Shown in pieces: positions 45,959 to 54,991 of a stretch of DNA of 64,000 nt. The position numbers were made by a program, and so were the translations under genes. Positions within the stretch are counted from its first letter, which is position 1; every line of letters starts with the position of its first letter. The notes under the pieces are model-generated. The model was not told the DNA's origin. It worked only from the letters and a program-made list of their open reading frames with translations, and ran no database searches. The stretch is from Desulfobacter sp. (GTDB lineage Bacteria > Desulfobacterota > Desulfobacteria > Desulfobacterales > Desulfobacteraceae): the NCBI GenBank assembly GCA_028768545.1, contig CP054838.1:1-64000 (forward strand), written 5' to 3'.

Positions 45959-47188
45959 TCAGGTCATGGGCTCGGACTGGCTGATCTCCCGCTCATGGAT
46001 GCCGATCAAATACAAAAGCCCGTCAAGACCCATGGTGGAAATGGCATTGCTGGCCTTTTCCCGGACCAGGGGCTTGGCATTAAAGGCAACGCCCAGGCCT
46101 GCAATTGAGATCATGGGCAGATCATTGGCCCCGTCCCCCACGGCAATGGTCTGATGGATGGACAGATTTTCCCGTTGGGCAATTTCCCGGAGCAGGCTGG
46201 CCTTTTTTTCTCCGTCCACAATTTCCCCGTGAACCTCGCCTGTGACCTCCCCGTTTTTAATCTCAAGCTCGTTGGCATACACATAGTCAAATCCGAGCCG
46301 CTCTTTGAGGTAATTGCCCACAAAGGTGAATCCCCCGGACAAAATCCCCAGTTTATACCCCAGGCCCTTGAGGGTCCGGATGACCAGGTCCGCCCCTTCG
46401 GTCAAAGGAAGGGTCTGGGCAAGGCCTTGAATCTGTTCTTCTTTTAAACCGCCCAGCAGGGCCACCCGCCGCCGGAAACTTTCCGCAAAATCCATCTCAC
46501 CCCGCATGGCCGCCTCTGTGATTTTATCCACCTCATCTCCCACCCCTGCCAGTTTGGCCAGTTCAACAATGACCTCCGCCTGGATCAGGGTGGAATCCAT
46601 GTCAAAGACCACAAGTTTCCTGTTTTTCCGGTAGATATCGTCCACGTGAAAAGAGATATCAACCCCCTGGGTCTGGGAAATCTCCATGAACCTTCCCCTC
46701 ATGTCCTTGATATCTGTTGGCCTGCCTGAAACAGAAAACTGGATAGAGGCTTTGGGATTGGTCAGGGCATCTTTCACAGATCGGCGGCCTGAAAGCCTTG
46801 TAATAGAATCAATGTTAAGATCGTTGGCGGCAATCACCGAAGTCACGGCTGAAATCTGGCTTGCAGTAATGGCCCGGCCCAGAATGGTGATAATCCGCCG
46901 CTCCTTGCCCTGGGCATGGACCCAGGTTTCGTAATTGTCCAGGTCCACAGGCTTGATTTCTACTTTCAGCCCCAGGTTATGACCTTCAAACAGCATATCC
47001 TTGAAAATCAGGGAAAAGTCCTGGGCACAGGGAATCTCCGCAAGAATTCCCAAGGAAATATGTTCATGAATAACCGCCTGCCCGATGTCGAGGATGGTGA
47101 CACGATACTGGGCCAGAATCCCTGTGAATTTTGCATCCAGACCTTTTCTGTCCATGCCGCTTATATTGATAAGAACAATATCTCCCAT
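45959..47188 (-). CDS. serB: Phosphoserine phosphatase SerB
   Basis: A 409-residue enzyme giving L-serine from O-phosphoserine. Two N-terminal ACT-like domains (~1-80 and ~95-175; NISGMDRKGLDAKFTGIL, IITILGRAITASQISAVTSV) precede the HAD core: DMDSTLI (motif I, nucleophile Asp), later GILSGGFTFVGNYL (motif II) and AVGDGANDLPMI (motif III). The ACT pair suggests allosteric control by serine. Full length with a good reading frame. It leads the minus-strand housekeeping stretch. Confidence 0.93.
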   Translation of the reverse strand: MGDIVLINISGMDRKGLDAKFTGILAQYRVTILDIGQAVIHEHISLGILAEIPCAQDFSLIFKDMLFEGHNLGLKVEIKPVDLDNYETWVHAQGKERRIITILGRAITASQISAVTSVIAANDLNIDSITRLSGRRSVKDALTNPKASIQFSVSGRPTDIKDMRGRFMEISQTQGVDISFHVDDIYRKNRKLVVFDMDSTLIQAEVIVELAKLAGVGDEVDKITEAAMRGEMDFAESFRRRVALLGGLKEEQIQGLAQTLPLTEGADLVIRTLKGLGYKLGILSGGFTFVGNYLKERLGFDYVYANELEIKNGEVTGEVHGEIVDGEKKASLLREIAQRENLSIHQTIAVGDGANDLPMISIAGLGVAFNAKPLVREKASNAISTMGLDGLLYLIGIHEREISQSEPMT

Positions 47189-47284
47189 GAGCTGCCCTTT
47201 TTCTTGGTGTTAAAATTTGCCTTTATAGCCTCAGCTTTTTTATTAGTAAAGGATTTTCCCCTGAAAACCCGGGACATCCAAACA

Positions 47285-48148
47285 TCATATCCCCCCTTGC
47301 TTGACCACTAAATCTCCGATGTTGCAGCCGGCATACCGGGCCACCACCGAACATTTGGCCTTGAACAAAAACCAGGTTCGAGGATCCCCATGGTCCAGGG
47401 TTTCAAAATTACCCTGGCCCTTGGCAATGATGAGATCTGCCTTGTGAAAAACGGATTTAAAGGCATTGGAACAATAATCCACAAGGGTGCCGGGGATGTT
47501 GGTACCCGAATCCACCACCTTGACCATGGAGGTCAGGCCTGCGGCACGGGCATCTTCCATCACAGCATCATTGATCACAGGTTTGCCCCGGACCGCATAA
47601 ATCACCTTTGAAAGATCCATCTCTTCCAGCAATAGCCGGTCAAAAACAATCTCGCCGGCATTATCCGCCAGCCACAGAATATTTTCAGCCTTGTCCACGG
47701 CCCGGTAAAAGGTTTCAATACTGCCATGGACAGACGTTTTCAGCGAATGGGAAATCGTATCTGTCACCAGTTTTTTGCCCACATGGGCGCTTACCCCGAA
47801 ATCAATGATATTACCGGCAATGGCCAGCCGGACCCCGGTATCAAAACGGGCCCTTCTGTTCCCGGCACTGGCCTTAAGGGCCAAAAGCTCAGGGTATAGG
47901 TCCAAAGCCATGTCATTGCAGGTTTTCTTTAAGGGGCCGTAGGGATCGTCTACGCCTGTAACCCGGGCCACAGTCTCTTGAACAAACCGGGCAATCAGAG
48001 GCGGCGGGGTTTTAGGATCCGCAACCGCCAATTCTGCCAAAACGTTCCGGATAATTTCCCCCACAAGGGTCTGATCTTCAGTGGCAAGGCAGGCGGCATT
48101 CAACCCGGCGCTGACAAGACAAGGATAACACTGATTGTCCATTTTCAT
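47285..48148 (-). CDS. DUF89 / ARMT1-like damage-control phosphatase
   Basis: A 287-residue protein with the DUF89 features CYPCLVSAGLNA at the N-terminus, the metal site LADNAGEIVFDRLLLEEM (~158-175), RGKPVINDAVMEDA, and the C-terminal KGQGNFETL (~243-251). The Asp/Asn residues bind Mn or Ni in family members, which hydrolyse damaged phosphometabolites. Cytosolic. Its ATG overlaps the stop of the CCA-adding enzyme by 4 bp, so the genes are translationally coupled. Confidence 0.87.
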   Translation of the reverse strand: MKMDNQCYPCLVSAGLNAACLATEDQTLVGEIIRNVLAELAVADPKTPPPLIARFVQETVARVTGVDDPYGPLKKTCNDMALDLYPELLALKASAGNRRARFDTGVRLAIAGNIIDFGVSAHVGKKLVTDTISHSLKTSVHGSIETFYRAVDKAENILWLADNAGEIVFDRLLLEEMDLSKVIYAVRGKPVINDAVMEDARAAGLTSMVKVVDSGTNIPGTLVDYCSNAFKSVFHKADLIIAKGQGNFETLDHGDPRTWFLFKAKCSVVARYAGCNIGDLVVKQGGI

Positions 48149-49476
48149 GGCAGCAATCCCCTGATCAATCTTTCAAGTGCCTCTCGGGTGTTAAGACTTG
48201 GATCTGCCACCACCTGGTCAAAAAGTTTTTTTTTAACCTTTCCCACCCCAGGCCCCGGCCCCATGCTTAGAATGTTCTGAATATCCCTGCCGGAAATCTC
48301 AAGATCATTGATGTTCAAGGCGGCCTGATTTGAAATTTCATCCAAGATTTTTTTAAGGCGGATACGAATCTGGGAAAAGGTGTAAGGGGACTTGGCCAGA
48401 TTCCCCTTTTTATCGGCAATTCTCATCCTGAGAAAATCCTTGTGGGAAAGATTCAGATCGGCAAGCATGACCAGAAGCCTGCGCACCGCTTTGGGGGTGG
48501 TCTTTTCGTTCAAAGGAGGCATATGTCCTTTGACCAGGGAAAGGATATATTCGGCCTCCCGGCCGGAAAACCGAAGACGGGCAAGATCATTTTCCAGAGC
48601 ATCACAGCATTGTTCGTGACCCGCAAAGGTCAGCTGTCCCTGTTTTATCCTTGCGGCATCATACTTGCCCACATCATGGAGATACCCTGCCAGCCGGAGC
48701 AAGGGCCGGGAAAAAGGCAGGGCATCCCCCACCAGAAGACAGTGTTCAAAAACGGTCTCCCCGTGAAAAGGCCCCCCGTCAAGGGTGTGGCACCGGTCCA
48801 GGCTGGGAAGTATCAGCCCCAAAAGGCCGGTGTCGTGGAGAAGGGTCAAGAACAAAGAGGGAAAATCCAAAGCCATGGCCTTGATCAGTTCAAGCCGGAT
48901 TCTCTCTTTGGAGACCTGGTCAGCGATCAATTGCCTGTGGGTTTTAATGGCGGCAAAGGAAGCCGGCTCAATCCGGCTGCAAAATTTGGCGGCAAACCGA
49001 CAGGCCCTGACCATTCTCAAAGGATCTTCTTTAATCCGCTGGACAGAATCCCGGGTAAACCGGATGATGCCATCCTTGATATCCTCTTTCCCCTTAAAAG
49101 GGTCAATCAGGGTTCCTGAAAAAGGGTCCAAAGCCATGGCGTTGATGGTAAAATCCCGCATCCCAAGATCAGAGATGGGGAAATCAGCCCCCGAACACTC
49201 GCTTCTGCACGAGGCCACCTCCACCCCGTTGACCAGGGTAATGGGAAAGGCCTGGCCCACCTGCTTTGTCTTTTGATCTTTGAACAGGATTTCCACATCT
49301 TCCGGATCTGACCGGGTCAAAATATCCACATCATCAAAATCCAAGCCCATGATCATGTCCCTGACGGCACCGCCCACAATGAATGCGGCTCTGCCGGAAG
49401 CGGATAACCGCTCGAGGATCAATCCAACCCCTGGCCAGTCCATCAGGACGGTAAAATCATTTTCCACGGGTGTCAA
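48145..49476 (-). CDS. CCA tRNA nucleotidyltransferase / poly(A) polymerase family, HD domain
   Basis: A 443-residue class II nucleotidyltransferase. The catalytic head has GGAVRDMIMGLDFDDVDIL (~34-52), with the DxD metal ligands, then RDFTINAMALDP and RIKEDPLRMVRACRFAAKF. An HD-type domain follows (YLHDVGKYDAAR, ~264-275). It adds or repairs the CCA end of tRNA, or one part of it. Start and stop overlap the neighbouring genes by 4 bp each (ubiX upstream, DUF89 downstream). Confidence 0.9.
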   Translation of the reverse strand: MTPVENDFTVLMDWPGVGLILERLSASGRAAFIVGGAVRDMIMGLDFDDVDILTRSDPEDVEILFKDQKTKQVGQAFPITLVNGVEVASCRSECSGADFPISDLGMRDFTINAMALDPFSGTLIDPFKGKEDIKDGIIRFTRDSVQRIKEDPLRMVRACRFAAKFCSRIEPASFAAIKTHRQLIADQVSKERIRLELIKAMALDFPSLFLTLLHDTGLLGLILPSLDRCHTLDGGPFHGETVFEHCLLVGDALPFSRPLLRLAGYLHDVGKYDAARIKQGQLTFAGHEQCCDALENDLARLRFSGREAEYILSLVKGHMPPLNEKTTPKAVRRLLVMLADLNLSHKDFLRMRIADKKGNLAKSPYTFSQIRIRLKKILDEISNQAALNINDLEISGRDIQNILSMGPGPGVGKVKKKLFDQVVADPSLNTREALERLIRGLLP

Positions 49477-50090
49477 CTGCCCCAGCGCCTTAGCAGGTCA
49501 TGTTCTGCCCCAAGGTGATCCATGATTCTTGCCACCACAGTGTCAGCCAGGTCTTCCATGGTCTTGGGAAAGCTATAAAACGAAGGACAAGGCGGCAAAA
49601 TAACAGCCCCTGCCCGGGCTGCTTTGGCCATGTTTTCAATATGAATAAGGTTGAGCGGGGTTTCCCTGGGCACCAGAACCAGGGGCCGTTTTTCCTTGAG
49701 GCTCACATCACAGGACCGGGTCATAAGGTTGTCAGCATAGCCGGAAGCCACGGCAGACAATGTTTTCATAGAACAGGGGGCCACGGCCATGCCCTGGTGA
49801 ACAAAGGAGCCTGAGGCCGGTGCTGACCCTATTTCATCCTGGGTAAAAATCTCAATTTTTTCCAGGCTGGTTTTTGACATGCCCTGCCGGATAAGAAGGT
49901 CCCCAAAGGATTCATGGGCAAGCATGGCCATCTCATGGGCCAATACCTTAAGCCCCGCACAAGAAAGAATGACCAGTACCCGGCCAGAGGTCTCGGCCAG
50001 GGCCCTGACCAGACGAACACCGTAAATACTGCCCGAAGCCCCGGAAATCGCGACCACATATGTTTTGCCGATATTCAGATTTGAATTCAT
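49473..50090 (-). CDS. ubiX: Flavin prenyltransferase UbiX (menaquinone-type)
   Basis: A 205-residue enzyme making prenylated FMN from dimethylallyl phosphate and FMN, the cofactor for UbiD-type decarboxylases. Typical residues: AISGASGSIYGVRL (~14-27), SGSFVHQGMAVAPCSMKTLS, and VLVPRETPLNLIHIENM (~137-153). In Desulfobacterales it would serve the futalosine route to menaquinone. It overlaps ubiA upstream and the CCA enzyme gene downstream by 4 bp. No UbiD gene is in the window. Confidence 0.92.
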   Translation of the reverse strand: MNSNLNIGKTYVVAISGASGSIYGVRLVRALAETSGRVLVILSCAGLKVLAHEMAMLAHESFGDLLIRQGMSKTSLEKIEIFTQDEIGSAPASGSFVHQGMAVAPCSMKTLSAVASGYADNLMTRSCDVSLKEKRPLVLVPRETPLNLIHIENMAKAARAGAVILPPCPSFYSFPKTMEDLADTVVARIMDHLGAEHDLLRRWGS

Positions 50091-50971
50091 CTTAACAAGG
50101 TCTCCACCACCACCCCGATGAGCAGGGCCACCGAGACGATGGAATTCATATGAAAAAATGTTAAATTAATCCGGGTTAAATCTTCCGGACGGACCAATTG
50201 GTGCTCAATGATCAGAACCAGGCCGATCAGGCCTAAAAAAACCAAAAATACAGGGTGCATGCCAAAGGCAAAAAACATGGCCACAAAAAAAACCATGGTC
50301 ATGGAATGCAGCAATCGTGCAACGTTCATGGCATTTTTTGCCCCAAGGGTTGCCGGCAGGGAAAACAAGCCCTGTTCCCGGTCAAAATCAATGTCCTGGC
50401 AGGCATAAAGAATGTCAAACCCGGCAATATAGGTCCAGAGGCTCATGGACAAAAATATAATGCCCGGGTCCAGGGTATTGGTAATGGCCACCCAGGCTCC
50501 GACAGGGGCAAGGCCGATGGCAAACCCCAGATAAACGTGGCAGTAGGGGGTGAACCGTTTGGTATAAGAATAAAACCCAAGAAAAAAAAGTACGGGAAAC
50601 GAAAGGATAAAACAAAGTCCGGAGAGCATGGCCGAGGAAAATATAAAAATCAAACAGGATATCCCCACAAAGAATATGGCCTCTTTTGGGGATAATACCC
50701 CGCTAGGAATCTCCCGGACAGCGGTTCTGGGATTTTTTTCATCAATCCGGGCATCCACAATCCGGTTGAAGCCCATGGCACCGGACCTGGCACTGACCAT
50801 GGCCGTAAGAATCCAGGCAAGATCCCAAAGGGAAAAGGGATGGGACTCCCAGGCCAGGATCACGGCGGACAGGGCAAAGGGCAGGGCAAAAATGGTATGG
50901 GAAAACTTGATCATCCTGCCGTAGTCCAGGGTCTTTTGGGTGAATTGTTTTTTTATAGCTTGGGGTTTCAT
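50087..50971 (-). CDS. ubiA: UbiA-like prenyltransferase (MqnP-type)
   Basis: A 294-residue integral membrane prenyltransferase with ~8 TM helices. The two Asp-rich motifs are NRIVDARIDEKNPRTA (~68-83) and DILYACQDIDFDREQG (~190-205), which bind Mg-diphosphate of the polyprenyl donor. With UbiX next to it, the likely acceptor is a 1,4-dihydroxynaphthoate precursor in menaquinone synthesis. Start taken at ATG 50971; the open frame to 51196 runs through the end of the radical SAM gene and is not expected to be coding. Confidence 0.9.
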   Translation of the reverse strand: MKPQAIKKQFTQKTLDYGRMIKFSHTIFALPFALSAVILAWESHPFSLWDLAWILTAMVSARSGAMGFNRIVDARIDEKNPRTAVREIPSGVLSPKEAIFFVGISCLIFIFSSAMLSGLCFILSFPVLFFLGFYSYTKRFTPYCHVYLGFAIGLAPVGAWVAITNTLDPGIIFLSMSLWTYIAGFDILYACQDIDFDREQGLFSLPATLGAKNAMNVARLLHSMTMVFFVAMFFAFGMHPVFLVFLGLIGLVLIIEHQLVRPEDLTRINLTFFHMNSIVSVALLIGVVVETLLR

Positions 50972-50999
50972 CTGTTTTATTGCCTTAATTATTTTGGAT

Positions 51000-52013
51000 T
51001 CAATAGATCCCGTAGACCGGGTGTCCGCATTCAGGACAGCATCCCTGGACAAGATAATTTTCGACCCCATACCCCTGGCGCCTGACCACCAGAGCATTGC
51101 AGGCCCGGCAAAAGGTGTTTTCCCTGGCGCCGGGAACATTGCCCGTGTATACGTGATAAAGTCCTGCTGAAACACCGATATCACAGGCCTGCTCAAGAAT
51201 TTTTACCGGGGTGGCGGCCCTGTCCTGAAGCCTGTATGCCGGATGGAACCGGGACAGGTGCCAGGGGGTCTCAGGCCCGAGTTCCCGGGAAATAAACCCG
51301 GCCATTTTTTCCAGCTCGTTTGGATCATCATTCAGCCCCGGGATGATCAGGGTGGTCACCTCGACCATCATGCCCTTTTGTTTCATCAGTTTCAGGCTCT
51401 CTTTTACCGGCCCGAGCCTTGCCCTGCAATATTGCTTGTAAAAATCTTCATTAAAGGCCTTTAAATCCACGTTTGCCGCGTCCAGGACAGGGGCTGCAAG
51501 GTCAATAAGTTCAGGGCTCATAAAGCCGTTGGTGACAAAAATATTGTACAGCCCTTTTTCCTTGGCCAGGCGTGCTGTCCCAAGGGCCAGTTCAAAAAAA
51601 ACCGTAGGTTCAGTATAGGTATAGGAAATACTTTCACACCCCCGGGCCATGGCCTGGGCCACAATATCCTCGGGTTCAATTTTTTTGCCCATGATCCAGG
51701 CCTCAGGTGTCAGCCCTTGGGGCATCTGGGCAATATCTGAATTCTGGCAAAATTGGCACCTGAAGTTGCACCCCATGGTGGCAATGGAAAAAGAGGTCGA
51801 GCCGGGTTTAAGGTGAAAAATAGGTTTTTTTTCTATGGGGTCGGAACCGGCTGAAACCAGCCGGTCATAGACCAGGGAAACCAAGAATCCGTTCTGATTT
51901 TCCCTGACCCTGCACCGGCCCTGTTTTCCCGGGGCGATCCTGCAATAATGGTTGCAGGCAAGGCATTTGACCATTTTCTCTTCTAAGGGTTCAAAAAGCT
52001 TGGCCGGCCTCAT
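51000..52013 (-). CDS. amrS: AmmeMemoRadiSam-type radical SAM enzyme (AmrS-like)
   Basis: A 337-residue radical SAM protein. The N-terminal CLACNHYCRIAPGKQGRCRV (~16-35) is a conserved Cys motif of the AmrS family; the SAM cluster motif is MGCNFRCQFCQN (~78-89, CxxxCxxC), and a C-terminal knuckle (CRACN ... CCPECG) may bind metal. Family members occur with AMMECR1 and Memo proteins; these partners are not in the window. The substrate is unknown. ATG 52013 overlaps the methyltransferase stop by 4 bp. Confidence 0.87.
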   Translation of the reverse strand: MRPAKLFEPLEEKMVKCLACNHYCRIAPGKQGRCRVRENQNGFLVSLVYDRLVSAGSDPIEKKPIFHLKPGSTSFSIATMGCNFRCQFCQNSDIAQMPQGLTPEAWIMGKKIEPEDIVAQAMARGCESISYTYTEPTVFFELALGTARLAKEKGLYNIFVTNGFMSPELIDLAAPVLDAANVDLKAFNEDFYKQYCRARLGPVKESLKLMKQKGMMVEVTTLIIPGLNDDPNELEKMAGFISRELGPETPWHLSRFHPAYRLQDRAATPVKILEQACDIGVSAGLYHVYTGNVPGARENTFCRACNALVVRRQGYGVENYLVQGCCPECGHPVYGIY

Positions 52014-52783
52014 TCTTTGATTCTCATTCCCGTGGCAAGCCCTGTGGCAGGCTTGTAACTTTTTGGCTTCCGGATCTTCAAGGTCAGGGGCCGGGTCCTG
52101 AACTTGGGAACCGGCCGGATACGCATGCCGATAAAGGTGCCGTAATAGGACTTTTGCACCAGCTTTAAATTTTCCACCCGTGCGGCCCAGGTGCCCGAGA
52201 CAAAGGGAAACTGAAGGGTGGTTCCCCATTTAACAGGCACCCGGCCCAAAATGGTTTTAAGCATCATTTTCAACTCTCCCACACTGAAAAACTGGGCATG
52301 TCCATAAATGCCGGGGAAAAAAAAGCTTTTAAACCGCCGGGCCATATTCAGGGGCGCATACCGGTTGAGCACCCCGATCACCACCCTGTCCTTGGCCACC
52401 CGGCAGGCCTCTTCAATGGCCTTGGCCGGCCGGTCCGTAAACTCCAGACTGGTAAACAGCAAGGCCGTATCAAATGCATTATCGTCAAAGGGAAGATCCT
52501 CAGCAGGTCCCCTGTGAAGATCGACCTGGCTGCCCAGCCGGGCAGCGGCCTTGTCCAGCATATATGGAGAATAATCAATGCCGGTCAGGCTCATGCCCTG
52601 GTCCAGAAAAGGCACCAGGCTGATGCCTGTGCCGCAGCCGATATCCACAAGGCGCTGGCCCGCTTTGGGGTTGACCAGATCACGGATTAATTTGATTTCA
52701 AGGTCAAGGCCGTGCCTGGATTTCGGCCGCTCAAACCCGGCATCATAGCCCTGGGCATCCTTGAAATCAAATACATATCCCAT
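52010..52783 (-). CDS. Class I SAM-dependent methyltransferase
   Basis: A 257-residue protein with SAM motif I VDIGCGTGISLVPFL (~46-60), then TGIDYSPYMLDKAAARLG (motif II) and LPFDDNAFDTALLFTSLEF (motifs II-III). It resembles UbiE/Methyltransf_11 enzymes. The substrate is uncertain. It sits between cooC and the AmrS-like gene with near-zero spacing, so it probably takes part in the same process or is simply co-expressed. Confidence 0.85.
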   Translation of the reverse strand: MGYVFDFKDAQGYDAGFERPKSRHGLDLEIKLIRDLVNPKAGQRLVDIGCGTGISLVPFLDQGMSLTGIDYSPYMLDKAAARLGSQVDLHRGPAEDLPFDDNAFDTALLFTSLEFTDRPAKAIEEACRVAKDRVVIGVLNRYAPLNMARRFKSFFFPGIYGHAQFFSVGELKMMLKTILGRVPVKWGTTLQFPFVSGTWAARVENLKLVQKSYYGTFIGMRIRPVPKFRTRPLTLKIRKPKSYKPATGLATGMRIKE

Positions 52784-52785
52784 GA

Positions 52786-53550
52786 TCAGCCCATGATCTC
52801 CTTGGCCTTTGCCATGAGCTGATCCACGGCCTTAACCGCTGGAGAGTCGTCAGGCAGGTCAATCAAAGAGCGCTGTTCCATATCAAACTCCAAAAGATTA
52901 TTATCATCGGGAATGGTCGCCACAATCGGCACCCCGATTCTTTCCACCTCATCCAAAAACGCCTGGCTTAATTTTTCCGGGGCCCGGTTGACAATAATCC
53001 CCTTTTCTTTGACATCCAGTTTCAGATCCCCCAGCATGGAGTTGATCCGGCCCACAGCCCGCAGCCCTCTGAGGGCATAATCTGTCACCAGAAGCAAAAT
53101 ATCCACCTTGCCGCTGGTTCTCCGGCTCAAATGCTCCATGCCGGCTTCATTGTCCACCAGCAGATATTTATAGTTGCTCTCCAATTGCTCGGCAAACCGG
53201 TTCAGAATATTATTGACCATGCAATAGCAGCCCTGGCCTTCCTGGCGGCCCATGACCAGCAGGTCATAGGATTTTTCCTCAATCAGAACCTGGTTCATGA
53301 GCATTTCAAGGTAGAGCATCTTGTCCATGCCCGCAGGCACACCCTGGGGATCTTTCATAAAATTTTCCCTGATGTCTCCCACGGTATTTTCTATGTTAAG
53401 CCCCAGGGTCTCCCCCAGATTTGAGTTGGGATCTGCATCAATGGCAAGAAGAGGATCAGAATTTTTCTTGGCAAAATATCGGGTCACCAGCGCAGAAACG
53501 GTGGTTTTTCCCACACCGCCCTTGCCGGCCATTGCAATTACTTTACTCAT
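52786..53550 (-). CDS. cooC: CooC-type MinD/ParA-family ATPase (Ni insertion accessory)
   Basis: A 254-residue P-loop ATPase with a deviant Walker A, MAGKGGVGKTTVSA (~7-20), and the signature Lys after the first Gly. The CooC-specific GRQEGQGCYCMVNNIL (~103-118), with its CxC motif, binds nickel or zinc in CO dehydrogenase maturation. The switch region LLAIDADPNSNLGETLG is also typical. ATG 53550 chosen. No CODH/ACS genes are in the window, so the client is elsewhere. Confidence 0.88.
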   Translation of the reverse strand: MSKVIAMAGKGGVGKTTVSALVTRYFAKKNSDPLLAIDADPNSNLGETLGLNIENTVGDIRENFMKDPQGVPAGMDKMLYLEMLMNQVLIEEKSYDLLVMGRQEGQGCYCMVNNILNRFAEQLESNYKYLLVDNEAGMEHLSRRTSGKVDILLLVTDYALRGLRAVGRINSMLGDLKLDVKEKGIIVNRAPEKLSQAFLDEVERIGVPIVATIPDDNNLLEFDMEQRSLIDLPDDSPAVKAVDQLMAKAKEIMG

Positions 53551-53687
53551 AGTCGCTCCATTGGTTACGGTGAAAAACACCTTAAGTTAATCAAATTCAA
53601 ACCAGGTTAAATTCAACGTCCTTAACATAACGCAATCCATGAAAAAAGCAATTGGGCATACCCAAAAACTTGAGAAACGGCCAGGCC

Positions 53688-54245
53688 TTAAGATTGGCTT
53701 TTTTTATACCATGAGGTCTCTTTGTAGAGTTTATGCATGCAATCAGGGCATATTCCGTGGGTAAAAAGCACCTGGGAGTGGGCTTCCAGATAGGCATCCA
53801 CCTCTTTCCAGTATCCTTTTTCATCCCTGATTTTCTTACAGCTGGCACACATGGGCAAAAGCCCTCTAAGGGCGTTAAGATCAACATGGGTCCTGATCCG
53901 GGCCAGAAGTTCGGCAGAATTAAAAGGCTTGGTCACATAATCCACCCCGCCGGCCTCAAATCCTTTGACCACATCTTGGGTATCGGTTTTTGCGGTCAGA
54001 AAAATCACATGGATATGACAGGCACCCACATCTTGTTTCAATTGCCGGCACACCTCATATCCATCCATTTCAGGCATCATAATGTCCAAAAGAATCAAGT
54101 CAGGCGACTCTTTTTGAACAAAGTTGATGGCCTGGCTCCCGTTCTGGGCCATGGCCACCTCATACCCGTTGTCAGAGAGCAACCGACCTAAAAACTGTAG
54201 GTTTTTAGGTTTATCATCCACCGCAAGAACCAAATTTTTTTTCAT
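53688..54245 (-). CDS. Response regulator with C-terminal zinc-ribbon-like tail
   Basis: A 185-residue protein. Receiver domain (~1-122): VDD (~10-12) acidic pocket, phospho-acceptor D54 in LILLDIMMPEMDGYE, Thr in FLTAKT, and Lys in VTKPFNSAELLARI. The C-terminal ~60 residues have MCASCKKIRDEKGYWKEVD and FTHGICPDCMHKLY, a CxxC...CxxC arrangement likely to bind zinc. This combination is frequent in deltaproteobacterial signalling proteins; the function of the tail is unknown. No kinase adjacent. It lies downstream of the broken HD-GYP-PilZ gene on the same strand. Confidence 0.82.
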   Translation of the reverse strand: MKKNLVLAVDDKPKNLQFLGRLLSDNGYEVAMAQNGSQAINFVQKESPDLILLDIMMPEMDGYEVCRQLKQDVGACHIHVIFLTAKTDTQDVVKGFEAGGVDYVTKPFNSAELLARIRTHVDLNALRGLLPMCASCKKIRDEKGYWKEVDAYLEAHSQVLFTHGICPDCMHKLYKETSWYKKSQS

Positions 54246-54991
54246 TTACCTGACCTTAAAAATGATGAAAACCAACCTTAAAGACTCTAGCCTGACTAAT
54301 AAAACCGAAGGGGGGTCTTTTTTTCTTCAGTTGATAATGACTGAACATAGCGCAGCAATTTTTCCCGTTCCGTCATTTTCATGTTCACAAACTCAACCCC
54401 CATGACATAGCCTGTTCCCATGGGCCTGTGCTTGATGCGAACCACTCTGGACAATACAGACAGATCAATAGAACGGATCAAAATCTTCAGCATGACAAAA
54501 TTATCCAAAGGGAAATAATAACCGGTCTGGAACTGCATGCCGCTCACAGAGATATCCTTGACCCGGATGCGCATCTCTTCTGCGTCATCGGTTTCAGATA
54601 CGCTCTTGGTCTGGTCAATGCCCTCTGCCTCCGGAAGCCCGTATTTTTCAACATACCAGGCCTGGTCCTCGTTGGATAAAAATAAAATTTCAAACTGAAG
54701 ATCCACTGAAATCCGCTGGTGCTGACGACACTGGATATTGTAGCATTTCTCGTTGATAAAAATGTCCACAAGATCCGGGCCAAACTGACTGCCCTTGCCC
54801 TCTTATAAAATAGACAAGGCCTTTTTAACCGGCATTGCCTTTTTATAGGGTCGGTCATAGGCGGTCAGGGCATCATACACATCAACAATGGCCAGAATCC
54901 TTGCCGAAAGCGGCAGCCGATTCTCTTTTAGCCCGTAAGGATACCCTTTGCCGTCCACGCGTTCATGGTGGGCCGATGCCAAAAAAGGCAC

